A DNA stretch of 64,000 bases from Cercis canadensis. Lineage: Eukaryota > Streptophyta > Magnoliopsida > Fabales > Fabaceae. Below, one piece after another: positions 10,740-22,115 of this stretch (position 1 is the first letter of the stretch; each line of letters opens with the position of its first letter). The stretch lies in the NCBI GenBank assembly GCA_003255065.1, contig QAOA01006081.1:762760-826759 (forward strand). Direction: 5' to 3'. The notes under the pieces were generated by a model. It searched no databases. It was not told where the DNA came from and saw only the letters and a list, made by a program, of their open reading frames with translations. Both the position numbers and the translations under genes were made by a program.

Positions 10740-13700
10740 NTAAGCATGATATACATCCACCACCCCCCAACCCCCCCCAACCCTCCCTCCTCTCTTTTGT
10801 ACATGATGTAGTTTTAGATCCTTTGGCAGTATGGGGACCAAAGTTAATCCCAAACTAGGGACAGGAATTTTCCCACCTATCCTTATATATATTTTTTAAA
10901 ATTATTAAAAGAATAAATAAATTTTGAGGAGGCATAAACTTGATTATGCATAGGGTATAGGATAAAAGATGGGGACTCCATTTTCAGCAGAGAAACTCCA
11001 CTCCATTAGCATAGTAAAGTTGGTGGGGTGCCGGGCAGGGAAAGATATTTTTAATCCCAATAGAGGCAGGAATGGAGAATAGATAATGTACCTGACTGGA
11101 GATAGGCGTGGTTATTGCCATTGAGATGTGGCTTTTGGTTGCTATCATTAATTTTATATGCATAGTAATTCTTACTTGCTTCTTATATTTTGCAGTGTCA
11201 ATCCATTTAGACTTATTGGGGTTGGATTGCTAGTTTGGACTGCTGCAATCATAGGTTGTGGTGTTTCTCAAAATTTCTGGTCCATTTCAGTCTGTCGAAT
11301 GTAAGTAGTCTAATCCCCTTATTATCATGTTTTTAGGTATTTGAGTATCTAAATAAAAGGACAAAATCTAACAAGAATTGGCTTCTTGGTTCCTTATGTT
11401 AGGTTTGTTGGCGTTGGTGAGGCTTCGTTTATAAGTCTTGCAGCACCTTTCATTGATGACAATGCCCCAGTTGCTCAGGTTTTGTTTCTTTCCCTTGGAA
11501 GCATCTCCTGCTTTCAGATTCTTACAATCTCTGTTGTCTGTTATGCTCATTTTGAGCCCTGAGATTTTTCTTTATTTTTTGAACTATGAAGTAATGATTT
11601 TTGGAAATTCTGGGTGGTTTGAAACTTCATTTACAAGGTTGATATAGTCTGACACATTAACTTCTATGCTGTTCTGTCTTTGTTCAATTGGGATTTGCTT
11701 TCAAGTGTTAAACTTGTGTAATTGTATATTAAAGAATACCTTTTAATTTCTTAAGGTTGTCAGTGTTTTTTGTTGGTTGGCCATAATTTTCTGAAATTTG
11801 AGAACCTAGCCAGCTTGGACCATGACATATCCAGATATGTAAGAATGTCCTGTTTCCAGTGTTTTAAGAATCTTGAAGCTAGCACAATATAGTAATCAAA
11901 CCAACTTAACAGTTCTGAATATTTTAAATGCTATTAAGCATTGCATGAGGAATATGAAGTCTAATAAGCGCAGTCACTTGATCAGTATAAGTTGGGATAA
12001 GTTAGCTCCTTCTCAACAGTTTATATAATAAATATATAATCTTATGTAACTGTCTGATATCCTCTTTTCCCATTTTATTAGTAGTTATCTTATTTTTTAT
12101 TATAATTTATATCTATTTTCTATCTGGTAGAAACCTCTGTCTTATATTGGTGTATGTATCAGAAAACGGCATGGCTTGCAGTATTTTACATGTGTATACC
12201 ATCGGGATATGCACTTGGCTATGTCTTTGGTGGTTTGGTGAGTTTTCCTCTGGTTTCTATGCTATGATTAAAAATACTGATTCATATACTATAAAAATAA
12301 ATAAATAATATTATTATGCAAATACAATAATTGTCTTTCTTTGTCAATATACAGATTGGAGATCATTTTGGTTGGCGCATTGCATTCTTTGTGGAGGCTG
12401 TATTGATGGTTCCATTTGTTATTTTAGGGTTTTGTGTGAGCCCTTTGCAGTTGAAAGGTGCACATTTATTTCACACTGATTTATTGTGATCCTGTGAATT
12501 ATTGACCATGCTGAACAACTTATTAGTCCAGGTTTTGTTCCTGCTGAATCAAAAAGGGCCCTGGCGGCTGAGACTGTTGTGTCTGAAGTTCAAGGTGCTT
12601 TATGTTATGTTCTTAGTCTTAAGAATTAATCATTGTTTGAACTTTGAACACATTACGTCACTGCTCATTAATGTACCCGCTGCACTACCTTGTGATTGAG
12701 AAGAACATCTCAAGCACCCACTAGAGACAATTACTTTTACTTTTACTGCAGTTGCATAGATGGAACTTATATTACTAAAAATTCTATATATCATGCACAA
12801 AACCCTGAATGTTGAGTAGACTTTCTTATTAATGATATGTCTAGAACAAAATATTTTGCCTATCAAGATTCACTCTTCTCCCTTTTGCTGCGGGAAAACA
12901 AAAAGGGGTTCACTTCTTTTGTTTCCCCCTTTGGAGGCAAGAGGGTAAGGTCTGGAGTTTTTCCTTATAAATGAAGATAATAAATCTATACTAACCAAAA
13001 CTACTTATTTGCTCAGAAAGCATAAAGATGTGTATATTTTAAGATTGCATAATTTTCCCTTTCCTGGTTAGTGGATAGTAATTTCCTTTTTTCCTTTTGA
13101 TGAGTAAAACGGTTGTCTAATTAGTGCCTAATATCTAGCAATTAACTGGAGAAAATATATTTTTCTTTTGTTGGTTGGTTTCTGATGCATAATATCTCTT
13201 TATTGGCTTTAACAAACTTCACTTATTTGATGCAGAAGATGTGGAGGCGTCAAATGGCAAAGATGACTCATTGTCCTTGAAGGCAGAGTTTAGAGATAAA
13301 GTTTCACATGAACCTTCCAAGTAAGAACATCAATTCTTACTCATAACAGCTTTATTATAGCAAATGGTTGGTGGCCCATTATATTGCCTATAGAAGGCAT
13401 TTGGCTTCTGCCTATATATGTTGGCTTTAAGCGTTAGAATTCTTTCTTTCCAACTGAGCAGAATCAACATGATGTCCTTTTCAAATAATTTCTTTTTCCT
13501 ATTATTCGTGAATTGTATTTCTTACTGTCTTACATCTATCATGTAGTGGTTGATGTAAATAAAAATCCTATTCATAAAGATCCTATCCTATTTCAGGTTG
13601 AACTCTTCAACCAAAACATTGGATCAAATCTCAAGGTTTTTCAAAGATATGAAAGTGCTTTTACTTGATAAGGTTTATGTTGTCAATGTTCTAGGTACTT

Positions 13701-16700
13701 CTTCCTCTTCCTACTGATCTCTTATTCTCCATTATGCATCAGGTGCTTTCATTGGATTATCTTTCGTTTTGTTAATAAATTCATGTCCGAAGCTGCTATC
13801 TGAGTGCTTACTTCCCTATGAACTTCATATCTGAGTCTCCCATATGTAACCTATCTTTAACAGTCATATTATTTTCTCGTGTCTCACCATTTAATTCCCT
13901 ATTGCTGTGAATGTCTATATGTAGGTTACATAGCATACAACTTCGTCATAGGTGCTTACTCATATTGGGGGCCCAAAGCTGGTAAAAGTATATATAACAT
14001 GGTGAGCTTTTACTTTCATATAATGACCACAGATGCATATGATGTTAATAAAATTTTTCTTCCCTGTTTCTTGCATTTAAAAAAGAAAAGATAGATATGC
14101 ACCTGGCAAATCAAAGATACTTTCCAGGATAATCCTGTTGATGTTGCTGTGTTATTGAAGTAATGTTCCTTTGGCAGGAAGATGCAGATTTAATATTTGG
14201 AGGAATCACAGTTGTATGTGGAATACTCGGCACATTAGCAGGCGGCTTTCTTCTTGATTTCATGACAAACACCATATCAAATGCATTTAAGGTTGGTATT
14301 TCTTGTGTCAAAAAACTTGTGTACCATGTCCAATTGCACTAGGCAGTAGGCAAACTATTCTTTTTTTTCACAGTGACTGATACCAAATGGATTATGCATA
14401 TACAGCTCTTTATAACTCACTTTTAGATATGCACTTGAAAACAAGATTTGAATATCGAGGTTTTAATTTTGAAATTACTTTAGGTACTGGCCAGCCTCTT
14501 AGATAAGGCATGTTTACCCAAAAAAATAACTGTTGAACATCTTTGTTTCAATTTTGAATAGCTTGTATCTAACATCCACTGTAATTAGAGTCTGTTGTGT
14601 ATGGTAATGGTACAAAAGTGTTTTATAACATTGGGATCCTGGAGTGGCCTTGTAAGACTTGCATACGCTCACTTAAAGTGTACCTGTGCATTTGTATAAA
14701 TTGCTGTAATGGACTAGTCGGTGGAATTGTTGAACTGCTTTTGTTGACTAATTCATTATCTGTATATAAATAATCACACTTGAATTTCACCTAGCATATT
14801 GTTTACATTCCATTGAACATTTGAAATTTTTTGGCAGGTTCTTTCAGTAACAACATTTATTGGTGCAGCATTCTGTTTTGGTGCGTTCTGTTTCAGAAAC
14901 ATGTATGGTTTCTTGGTTCTTTTCGCCATTGGTGAACTACTTGTTTTTGCCACTCAGGTACTTTCCTTATCTATGTGAGGAAGATCCGTTCTTGCTTGCT
15001 TGTTCTATCATATCAGGCTAAACTATTTACGGGCTTATCATATATGAAAATGTTTAAAAGTTTAATTTGAGTATTACTATGTTAGCTGAGCCCTTGATAT
15101 TGAGGTTCCATTGCTAAATCCTGTGAGAAGATATTTCAATATTCTTATGTATTGATCTCCTATACCATACATATTATATATTAAGTCAGATTCATCCTCC
15201 CAGCATTGAACCTTTATATGTCAAAGAGTCATCTTAAACATGGCTGAATCCATCTTCTCATTTGTCAGTTTTGGGATGAAAAGTTTGTCCTGTTTTATTG
15301 AGTTTCAAAGTATTTTCTACTTATTTCCAGAGTCATTTTTTCTCTTTATTGACTTTCTTATGGTTTTCTTTTCAGGGTCCTGTAAATTTTGTATGTCTCC
15401 ATTGCGTTAAACCAAGCTTGAGGCCACTATCTATGGCTATGTCCACTGTTGCCATTCATGTCTTTGGAGATGTGCCTTCCTCACCTCTTGTTGGAGTTAT
15501 CCAGGTCAGGCTTTACCTTTCTGTTGATATGACTCAGGGTTCATTGTTTCATTTGTTAAGTAATGTGAATGTTAAGAATGACACTTGATACTCTCCACGG
15601 AATCTGGGCTATTCTTTGTGCTGCTCATTTTGCTAACTTAAGGCATTGAAGGAGNAGTAACAACATTTATTGGTGCAGCATTCTGTTTTGGTGCGTTCTG
15701 TTTCAGAAACATGTATGGTTTCTTGGTTCTTTTTGCCATTGGTGAACTACTTGTTTTTGCCACTCAGGTACTTTCCGTATCTATGTGAGGAAGATCCATT
15801 CTTGCTTTCTTGTTCTATCATATCAGGCTAAACTATTTACGGGCTTATCATATATGAAAATGTTTAAAAGTTTAATTTGAGTATTACTCTGTTAGCTGAG
15901 CCCTTGAAATTGAGGTTCCATTGCTAAATTCCGTGAGAAGATATTTCAATATTCTTATGTCATACATATTATATATTAAGTCAAATTCATCCTCCCAGCA
16001 TTGAACCTTTATATGTCAAAGAGTCAGCTTAAACATGGCTGAATCCATCTTCTCATTTGTCAGTTTTGGGATGAAAAGTTTGTCCTGTTTTATTGAGTTT
16101 CAAAGTATTTTCTACTTATTTCCAGAGTCATTTTTTCTCTTTATTGACTTTCTTATGGTTTTCTTTTCAGGGTCCTGTAAATTTTGTATGTCTCCATTGT
16201 GTTAAACCAAGCTTGAGGCCACTATCTATGGCTATGTCTACTGTTGCCATTCATGTCTTTGGAGATGTGCCTTCCTCACCTCTTGTTGGAGTTATCCAGG
16301 TCAGGCTTTACCTTTCTGTTGATATGACTCAGGGTTCATTGTTTCATTTGTTAAGTAATGTGAATGTTAAGAATGACACTTGATACTCTCCACGGAATCT
16401 GGGCTATTCTTTGTGCTGCTCATTTTGCTAACTTAAGGCATTGAAGGAGTTATCTTGAACACATTTTTTGGTGTAATTCTTACTTTCAAGCTGTAGACTG
16501 CAGTAACCATAGTGTAAAGTGACTTCCAGAATATGACAGCTTAATGTGGGATAGACAGTTTCGGGAGAGAAAATGATGAAAAGCAACAAAACTTCCTTTT
16601 TAACCGCAAATGTTTAATAGCAGAAATGAACACCTTTCTCTCAGAAGTACATCTTAGTGATTATTTTAGTGACTGGTTTTATTCCCCTAGGGCAATGGAA

Positions 16701-17605
16701 TGGATGATAGAAAATTAGGATGATTTTTGCCGTGGAGTTCATCTTTTATGCTAAAATTATGAGGCCGAATCTCATAAGCCTAACATTGTTATATTAACTG
16801 CATTGATGATTATCATAAAATTCTATTAACAAATATGGCTTGAAATTTCCCCCAAAATTAAACGTCTACTGTTGTCATTCAAGCAATTCTATATCATTAA
16901 TTTTTTAAATGTCCATTACTTGCCATCTGAAAGGGGGATGAGGGAGGCATGGAAAACAATAGAAGGTGCACTTTCTGATTATTAGTGATATAATATTTCT
17001 GATGTTGGTGTTCCATGCATGACGGTAATGCAGGATTGTATTAACAACTGGAGAACGACTGCACTGATTCTAACAGCTATATTTTTTCCAGCAGCTGTGA
17101 TATGGTTTATAGGTAAGCTTCCCATTGTTTTCCTCCAAAGAAGCATTCATGTTCGTAATTCCTTTGACATATCATTATGATAAGAGCAATTAAGTTCAGT
17201 AGTAAAGAATGTTGCTGCCTTGCTGGACATGGAATTACTTGAATCATTCCAGAAACCATGTCCAACCCCAACCTAAAAGAAAACAAGAAGAGGTGGCTAC
17301 CACTTTTCGTCGTAATATAACAGATACCAGTAGTCCATATCAAAATCTGCTTTATCTACATAACTAGGCTTTTAATTTTCTTGAATGATTTTCAACTAAG
17401 ATATATCTGATACATGGAAATTTTTTCTGAATGGCCTCTGATATTGTGATCCATGTATGTTATGGCAGGAATATTTTTGCCTAGTGTAGACAGATTTAAT
17501 GAAGATAGCGAGCATCAAGCATCCGCAGTCGAGAAGTCAAACACCACTCCATTGCTTCAAGAGAGGCCTGGAGGAACAGCTGCAGGTGCTGCTGAAGAAT
17601 GCTGA
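10358..17605 (+). CDS. Spinster-like MFS transporter (probable sphingolipid transporter), main locus
   Basis: Exons 10358-10506 (exon 1); 11196-11300; 11403-11478; 12163-12237; 12355-12457; 12532-12594; 13236-13320; 13597-13694; 13925-14001; 14178-14291; 14838-14957; 15376-15504; 17034-17112; 17469-17605. All splice in frame. Readable segments include VNPFRLIGVGLLVWTAAIIG, FVGVGEASFISLAAPFIDDN, KTAWLAVFYMCIPSGYALGY and DCINNWRTTALILTAIFFP, and a hydrophilic tail ending TAAGAAEEC. These match plant Spinster homologues, 12-helix major facilitator proteins thought to export sphingolipid-type substrates from endolysosomes. Exon 2 exists only in the copy at 1499-1630, and exon 3 (about 34 residues, GDFNLSNFEDG region) is absent from the window, probably lost at the N at 10740. 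The last intron region contains a second copy of two exons after the N at 15655. As assembled the gene cannot give a full protein; in the plant it probably can. Confidence 0.85.
10741..11195. other. Intron sequence right of an assembly join
   Basis: Begins directly after the N with a C-rich stretch and continues to the acceptor TTTTGCAG at 11195. Neither exon 2 nor exon 3 of the transporter is present here, which is why the join at 10740 must hide missing sequence. Confidence 0.7.
15656..16449 (+). repeat. Duplicate of 14846-15654 with two Spinster exons
   Basis: After the N at 15655 the sequence restarts at AGTAACAACATTTATTGG inside exon 13 and repeats about 800 bp, including exon copies ending at 15767 and at 16171-16299, with scattered substitutions and a 15-bp deletion. 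The copy ends at GGCATTGAAGGAG, exactly the motif preceding the N, then continues into new intron. Encoded exon residues are unchanged. This is the pattern of two allelic contig ends laid side by side. Confidence 0.93.
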
Positions 17606-18900
17606 TTTTCTTGTTTCTTTTATTGCTTCTCCAAGCACAATTTATATCACAGAGATGCCTACTTTAGTGTAAATATCATTCTTTTTTGACATTTATCATT
17701 TGTGTATGTAAGGATTTTATTTGCTTTTGGTTAATGGAAAGTAATTCCCAGGAAAATATCCGGGCAAAGAGAGTAATAAGGAAAAAAAACTATAGGTTTT
17801 TATTTTGTTTGCTGCTACTTTTTCCCTACCTTGTACATAACCTTGTAATTATGTTTTGGCTAGTAAATCACTAGAGGCATTCATTCTATATCTTCTAACA
17901 CTTGGTTAAATCACCTCTTTATTGCCTGTAACAATTTGGAATACACTTATGATCCTTTAGGCTTTTCATGGCAGCATCATTTTTTGTGATTTCATAGTTC
18001 TTCTGTGTTGGGAAAAAATTTAGAGTGTGCTTGAAAGCAAGAGTTGAGAGTGTGTGAATGTGAGTCTAAACTGTGTAAAAACTTAAAGTCAGTCGAATTA
18101 TCCTAAGTTTAGGATAATGAATTATCCAATCACTGAATCAGGGCTCTGTTACTTACTACACTTTGTTAATACTTATGCATGCATGCAAACACTGGAAGGA
18201 TGGCAGGGGAATATTTACCGCACGTGTCAAACAATACAAATGACAGTTGTCGTCCGACCTACCACGCGGTAGGGAAATCAACGGCGTGGCGCACCTCCAG
18301 AGCTGCTGAACTGAAGTTTGTATTCAGCGGCTTTCAAGCTCACAGTTTTTCCTGTGACCAACAACTAACAAGTATTGGTTAAAACTTCCCAAGTCCATTA
18401 AAAATAGAGACACGACACTCAAACCCCAACTTTTTAAAGTATATAGACTTTGGTAAAATTGTATAGATTTTTTTAAAAAAAAAATACAATTTTTGTTTTA
18501 TTTACTGCGAAATTTATATTTCATTAAGTTTTAAATTAAAAGTTCTGTAATTTGGAAGACTAAAAATAGATTTGGCATATTATTTTTAAAAAGTGCAGTT
18601 TATATGATTTTTAAAGAAAATTTTGTATTTTGCCATATAGAAGTGAGTCTATTGACTTTTTTTTTTTTTTTTTGTTTATAAATGCACACTCATTATTATA
18701 AGTTTTTATTCCAAATATTTTTGCGTATTTACATTTATTTACTTATTGAAATAAACTAATATCAATCAAAATAATTTAAGTTAATATAAGCACTTTATTT
18801 TAATTAATTCATATTTATCCTATAAATTTTTTACTTTTTTTCGAGGGAGTATAAAGTCTTACTTTTAAAAATTGATTTGGATGGAGAAAATATGGTTGAA
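17606..18900. other. Spinster 3' flank and intergenic DNA
   Basis: 3' untranslated sequence of the transporter, a perfect 10-bp inverted repeat with a 2-nt spacer at 18097-18118 (ATTATCCTAA...TTAGGATAAT), a GC-richer patch at 18180-18380 with a 67-codon open frame of no recognised similarity, then AT-rich DNA. Confidence 0.5.
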
Positions 18901-19306
18901 GGAAAAGTTACACAAATAATACACATTGTCAAATTATTTACACAAATAGGACAATTTTTAAACCATTTACTTAAAAGGGACACTTTTGAATATTTTAACA
19001 AAAAAAACATAAAAAAAGATAGGCAGTGAACATGCTTTGGAACACGCTTTACCTCTAAAATCGTGTTTCTTGTGAACACTTTTTACCTCTAAAGCGTGTT
19101 CCCAAGGAACATGCTTTACCTATAAAGTATGTTCCTTGTAAACATGTTTTATTTTTAAAGCGTATTTATTGTTGACTTTTTTTACATTTAACTTTTGTTA
19201 AAAAATTAATAAAATATTTAAAAGTGTCCATTTTAGATAAATAGTTTAAAAATTACCTTATTTGTGTAAATAGTTTGGCAATGTGTATTATTTGTGTAAC
19301 TTTGCC
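18901..19306. mobile_element. Palindromic MULE-type MITE with 9-bp target duplication
   Basis: 406 bp with long terminal inverted repeats: the left end GGAAAAGTTACACAAATAAT and the reverse complement of the right end GGCAAAGTTACACAAATAAT align for about 100 bp. Flanks are the same nine bases, ATGGTTGAA, at 18892-18900 and 19307-19315. Long inverted repeats plus a 9-bp duplication indicate a Mutator-like element. The core holds three to four degenerate copies of a unit of about 32 bp with ACATGCTTTACCTATAAAG-like sequence. No coding capacity. Confidence 0.85.
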
Positions 19307-19345
19307 ATGGTTGAACTATATGTAGAGACAAAACAAATTGAGCAN

Positions 19346-19615
19346 AACACGTTTTACCTCTAACGCGTGTTCCCAAAGAACATGTTTTACCTATAAAGTA
19401 TATTCCTTGTAAACATGTTTTATCTTTAAAGCGTATTTATTGTTGACTTTTTTCATATTTAACTTTCGTTAAAAAATTAATAAAATATTTAAAAGTGTCC
19501 ATTTTAGATAAATAGTTTAAAAATTACCTTATTTGTGTAAATAGTTTGGCAATGTGTATTATTTGTGTAACTTTGCCATGGTTGAACTATATGCAGAGAC
19601 AAAACAAATTGAGCA
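19346..19615. repeat. Partial second copy of the MITE core and right end
   Basis: Repeats 19075-19344 (270 bp each) after the N at 19345, including the right inverted repeat and the flanking ATGGTTGAA. Because the copied segment includes DNA outside the transposon, it reflects a contig overlap, not a second insertion. Confidence 0.9.
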
Positions 19616-19901
19616 CAAGCCTGTATAAAAAATAAAATAAAAATTAAATAGGTCTAATATAACTTGTTAAAATAATTTAAAGTAAATTTAATTAAATTTC
19701 AGATATTAGCATATAGGGTAGAAAACGTATATATAATATGCAAATAGTGTTGACTTTCCATGGTTTTAAAACCCCCTCGGATTCCCTTCTCACCGTGTAG
19801 AAGAGAAACCGGCAAAGTAACGCCCGCAGACTGATAATTTACCACTGTCATCTGCTTCTTCTCTCTACATATAACACTTTCTCATCTGCTTCTTCTTATT
19901 A
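19616..19901. other. AT-rich DNA and probable 5' flank of the orphan ORF
   Basis: AT-rich to about 19760, then a GC-richer stretch with pyrimidine-rich CTTCTTCTCTCTACA-type sequence just upstream of the ATG at 19902, resembling a plant 5' leader. No clear TATA box placed. Confidence 0.35.
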
Positions 19902-20144
19902 ATGGCGCCTACAGCAGCGATGCTCTTACTTTCCCACCATGGCGAAACGCACACGCCATCATTTACTCTGCCGCCACCATCATCAACTTCTGTAACTTCT
20001 CTTGGCTTGAGAGGCTTAGCTATGAAATTGAAATGGGTTTCCATCTTCAAAGCAGATTCAGAGAATAATCAGAAACGCAGCGTCGTTGATTCTTTTAAGG
20101 AAGACAAGAGATTCGAAGAAGCCCTTCAACTTTGCTGCTGCTGA
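19902..20144 (+). CDS. Hypothetical 80-residue protein
   Basis: Not recognised. The frame starts MAPTAAMLLLSHHGETHTPS and ends KRFEEALQLCCC. The first 55 residues are rich in Ser, Thr and Pro with few acidic residues, as in plastid transit peptides; the rest is charged (DSENNQKRSVVDSFKEDKRF). It is preceded by a CT-rich leader-like stretch. It could be a small plastid-targeted protein, the first exon of a longer gene whose remainder is gone, or a chance frame. No good downstream exon was found before the U5 gene. Confidence 0.4.
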   Translation: MAPTAAMLLLSHHGETHTPSFTLPPPSSTSVTSLGLRGLAMKLKWVSIFKADSENNQKRSVVDSFKEDKRFEEALQLCCC

Positions 20145-20726
20145 AGTTCTAACCTTGGTCAAGTTTCTTTATAATCATAAGGCTGGCTTCTGTACATCCT
20201 TTTTTTTTTTCGTTCTTTTCTTTCTGGGCTAAAACAGCTTACACTATACCTCTTGAATCTTATGAAATTGTAAGTATTTTCATATGCTATAAACAGCTTA
20301 CTCTGTACATTGTGGCCTGTGAATCTTATGAAATTGTAAGTGATCTCTTATGCTATCCGAAATGAGGAACACACAGCAGTGATCTTCTTTTAAAAAAAAG
20401 TTGAGGTGCTAGTTGAAATTCCTATTCTGATTTTCTATCCTGTCTATTAATGGCAAAAATATATCCATAGATATGAGGAATAAAATGTCGTAGCTCACTT
20501 CAAAGGCAAAGTTCCAATCCAATGAAGAAATTCAAGCATTCAATGTATCAAGCTCATTGCTTTTTCTGCATTGCCTTATAAGTCGTAAAGCTCCAATATA
20601 AGCGTGCACCATCAAGTTCATTTCTTATAAACAAGAGCGTTCTGCACATTGAGACTGGGAAAAAAGCAAAGCGCTTATAACATATCATTAGCATCTAAAA
20701 CTCAACAAATACTTGCAATAGAAAGC
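20145..20726. other. Intergenic, with a 60-bp tandem duplication
   Basis: A segment beginning AAACAGCTTAC and ending TATGCTAT occurs at 20232-20290 and again at 20291-20356 with about 80 percent identity. No gene recognised. Confidence 0.6.
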
Positions 20727-20741
20727 TTAAACTGAGACTTG
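20727..20741 (-). terminator. snRNA 3' box of the U5 gene
   Basis: Minus-strand CAAGTCTCAGTTTAA fits the plant snRNA 3'-end formation signal CA(N3-10)AGTNNAA and begins two or three bases after the terminal stem of the U5 RNA. Confidence 0.85.
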
Positions 20742-20743
20742 TA

Positions 20744-20863
20744 GGGGACCTGGTGAGATCCCCCTCAAAAAATTGGCGTATGCCGCTTAATGCGGCGCGC
20801 ACACGGTATTCTTTAGTAAAAGGCGAAAGAATAGTTCGCTTTGTGCTCACCGCGCGGCTCCGT
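20744..20863 (-). ncRNA. U5: U5 spliceosomal snRNA
   Basis: U5 is the snRNA of the U4/U6.U5 tri-snRNP that holds the two exon ends in the spliceosome. The invariant loop I, CGCCTTTTACT, is at 20815-20825, closed by a perfect 8-bp stem (TATTCTTT with AAAGAATA). Downstream are the single-stranded Sm-protein site AATTTTTTGAG at 20764-20774 and a terminal hairpin made of GGGGGATC and GGTCCCC ending at about 20744. Length is about 120 nt, as in the plant family. The 5' end is inferred from the TATA box (about 32 nt from its first T). USE, TATA and 3' box are all present, so this looks like a functional gene. No overlapping plausible protein gene. Confidence 0.93.
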
Positions 20864-20888
20864 GCCTACACTAGTTACAAGCGTAGCA

Positions 20889-20938
20889 TTATATACTCCA
20901 TGGGTAACTTGCGCTTCTATTATTTATCGATGTGGGAC
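20889..20938 (-). promoter_or_regulatory. snRNA promoter: USE plus TATA box
   Basis: On the minus strand the upstream sequence element GTCCCACATCG (20928-20938) matches the plant consensus RTCCCACATCG exactly. It is separated by 32 bp from TATATAA (20889-20895). In plants the USE-TATA distance decides the polymerase: about 33-34 bp gives Pol II snRNA genes and about 23-24 bp gives Pol III (U6-type) genes, so this spacing fits a Pol II U5 gene. Confidence 0.92.
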
Positions 20939-22115
20939 TCGAAAAGATGCACTCCTTCCCACGCTTGGCTCATACATGCCTTATCCCAAGCTCCTCTGGT
21001 TCATTCCAATGGCACTAAAAAGATGATAATATTCAATAAATGTAAAGAGTATAGTATTAGTATCATGGTTCTTAATTTTTATTACACTAGATTAAACCAA
21101 TGTAGAAATAATAATTTAACCCTGATCAACTTCCCAGACAATTTTCTTGTGGTTGGTTTCTCAGGCATGGAGAGAGTTCATTCTTCTCTTTAAGGCGTTT
21201 TCAAGGAGAAAGAGCATATTTCTAAAACTAAGTATTTATCTTCAACTAGTGAATTTTTGAATACCAACCAAGCTTTTGTTAAGCAGCTCAATTATCAGCA
21301 ACAGGAACCAAGATTACTTGCAAAACCTGCACTGTCGCCATTGCGAATCACAGAGCTATGCACATTGAATTTGAACAATTTTCTTTGTGGAAACTTCCGA
21401 TCTACCAATCTACCATTCTCTGAATTTTTGACTCATCATCTTGTGAATCAAGAGAGGTATCCCAAGCAGCTTCAGTAAATTCCCTCGCATGAAAATGATT
21501 CACGTCAAAATATCTTGCGAGCTATATCGCGTTTCTCGTTGAAAACATGCGTACTTCGTTGAAGCCATAAGGACTAGCAGCAGCACCCATAGCCATAGAC
21601 ATCTTTCCAATTTATATCTGTGTCTCCCGCAATATTGTTTCTCATGGAGAACTGAAACCAATCCCCAGAAGTTGAAAAAGAAGCGTTTGCCAGTACTTTG
21701 TACTGCATTAACAATTAAGAATGGCGATGATGAATCGCATCCCAACCAGATCAAATGAACACATTTTTTTTTTTCAATTTTATCATGCAAGATATAATGT
21801 TGTCGCCCACACCAAAGGATGTTATTTGCTGACTGAACTCTTTTGTTTGAGTTCTACATATGTTATAGTTTAATGTTCACTTGAACGAACAGACTTCTTT
21901 CTCAATAAGAATGAAAAGAGAATGAAGAATGATGAAAAATAAAGGCAATACTATATAAGAAGATAAATATATTGAACGTAAACCGGCCGAATGGGCATTG
22001 ATGTCAATAGACATAACCAGGGCACTCAACAGAAGAGATTGACAAGTCAAAAATACTCCATAAAGCTGGAAAGAATAAAAGCAGTAGCATCAGCAGTTGA
22101 ACACTAGCAATGCAT
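20939..22115. other. Intergenic, possible decayed coding relics
   Basis: Several open segments of 60-90 codons in different frames (for example around 21257-21478 and 21650-21758) look coding-like in composition but are not joined by good splice sites and carry frame breaks. I do not recognise a family. The right end is the 3' flank of the pyrophosphatase. Confidence 0.3.

Noticed and set aside
15656..16299. Real tandem exon duplication in the Spinster gene
   Set aside because: The copies meet at a single N and share identical end motifs, as at three other Ns in the window; an assembly overlap is simpler.
20753..21193. 146-codon plus-strand frame
   Set aside because: It runs antisense through the U5 snRNA gene and its promoter, and the encoded sequence matches no family; the RNA gene explains the conservation-like GC content.
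21479..21758. A single long exon in this interval
   Set aside because: On base-by-base reading the frame breaks at an A run near 21542; the pieces do not join.
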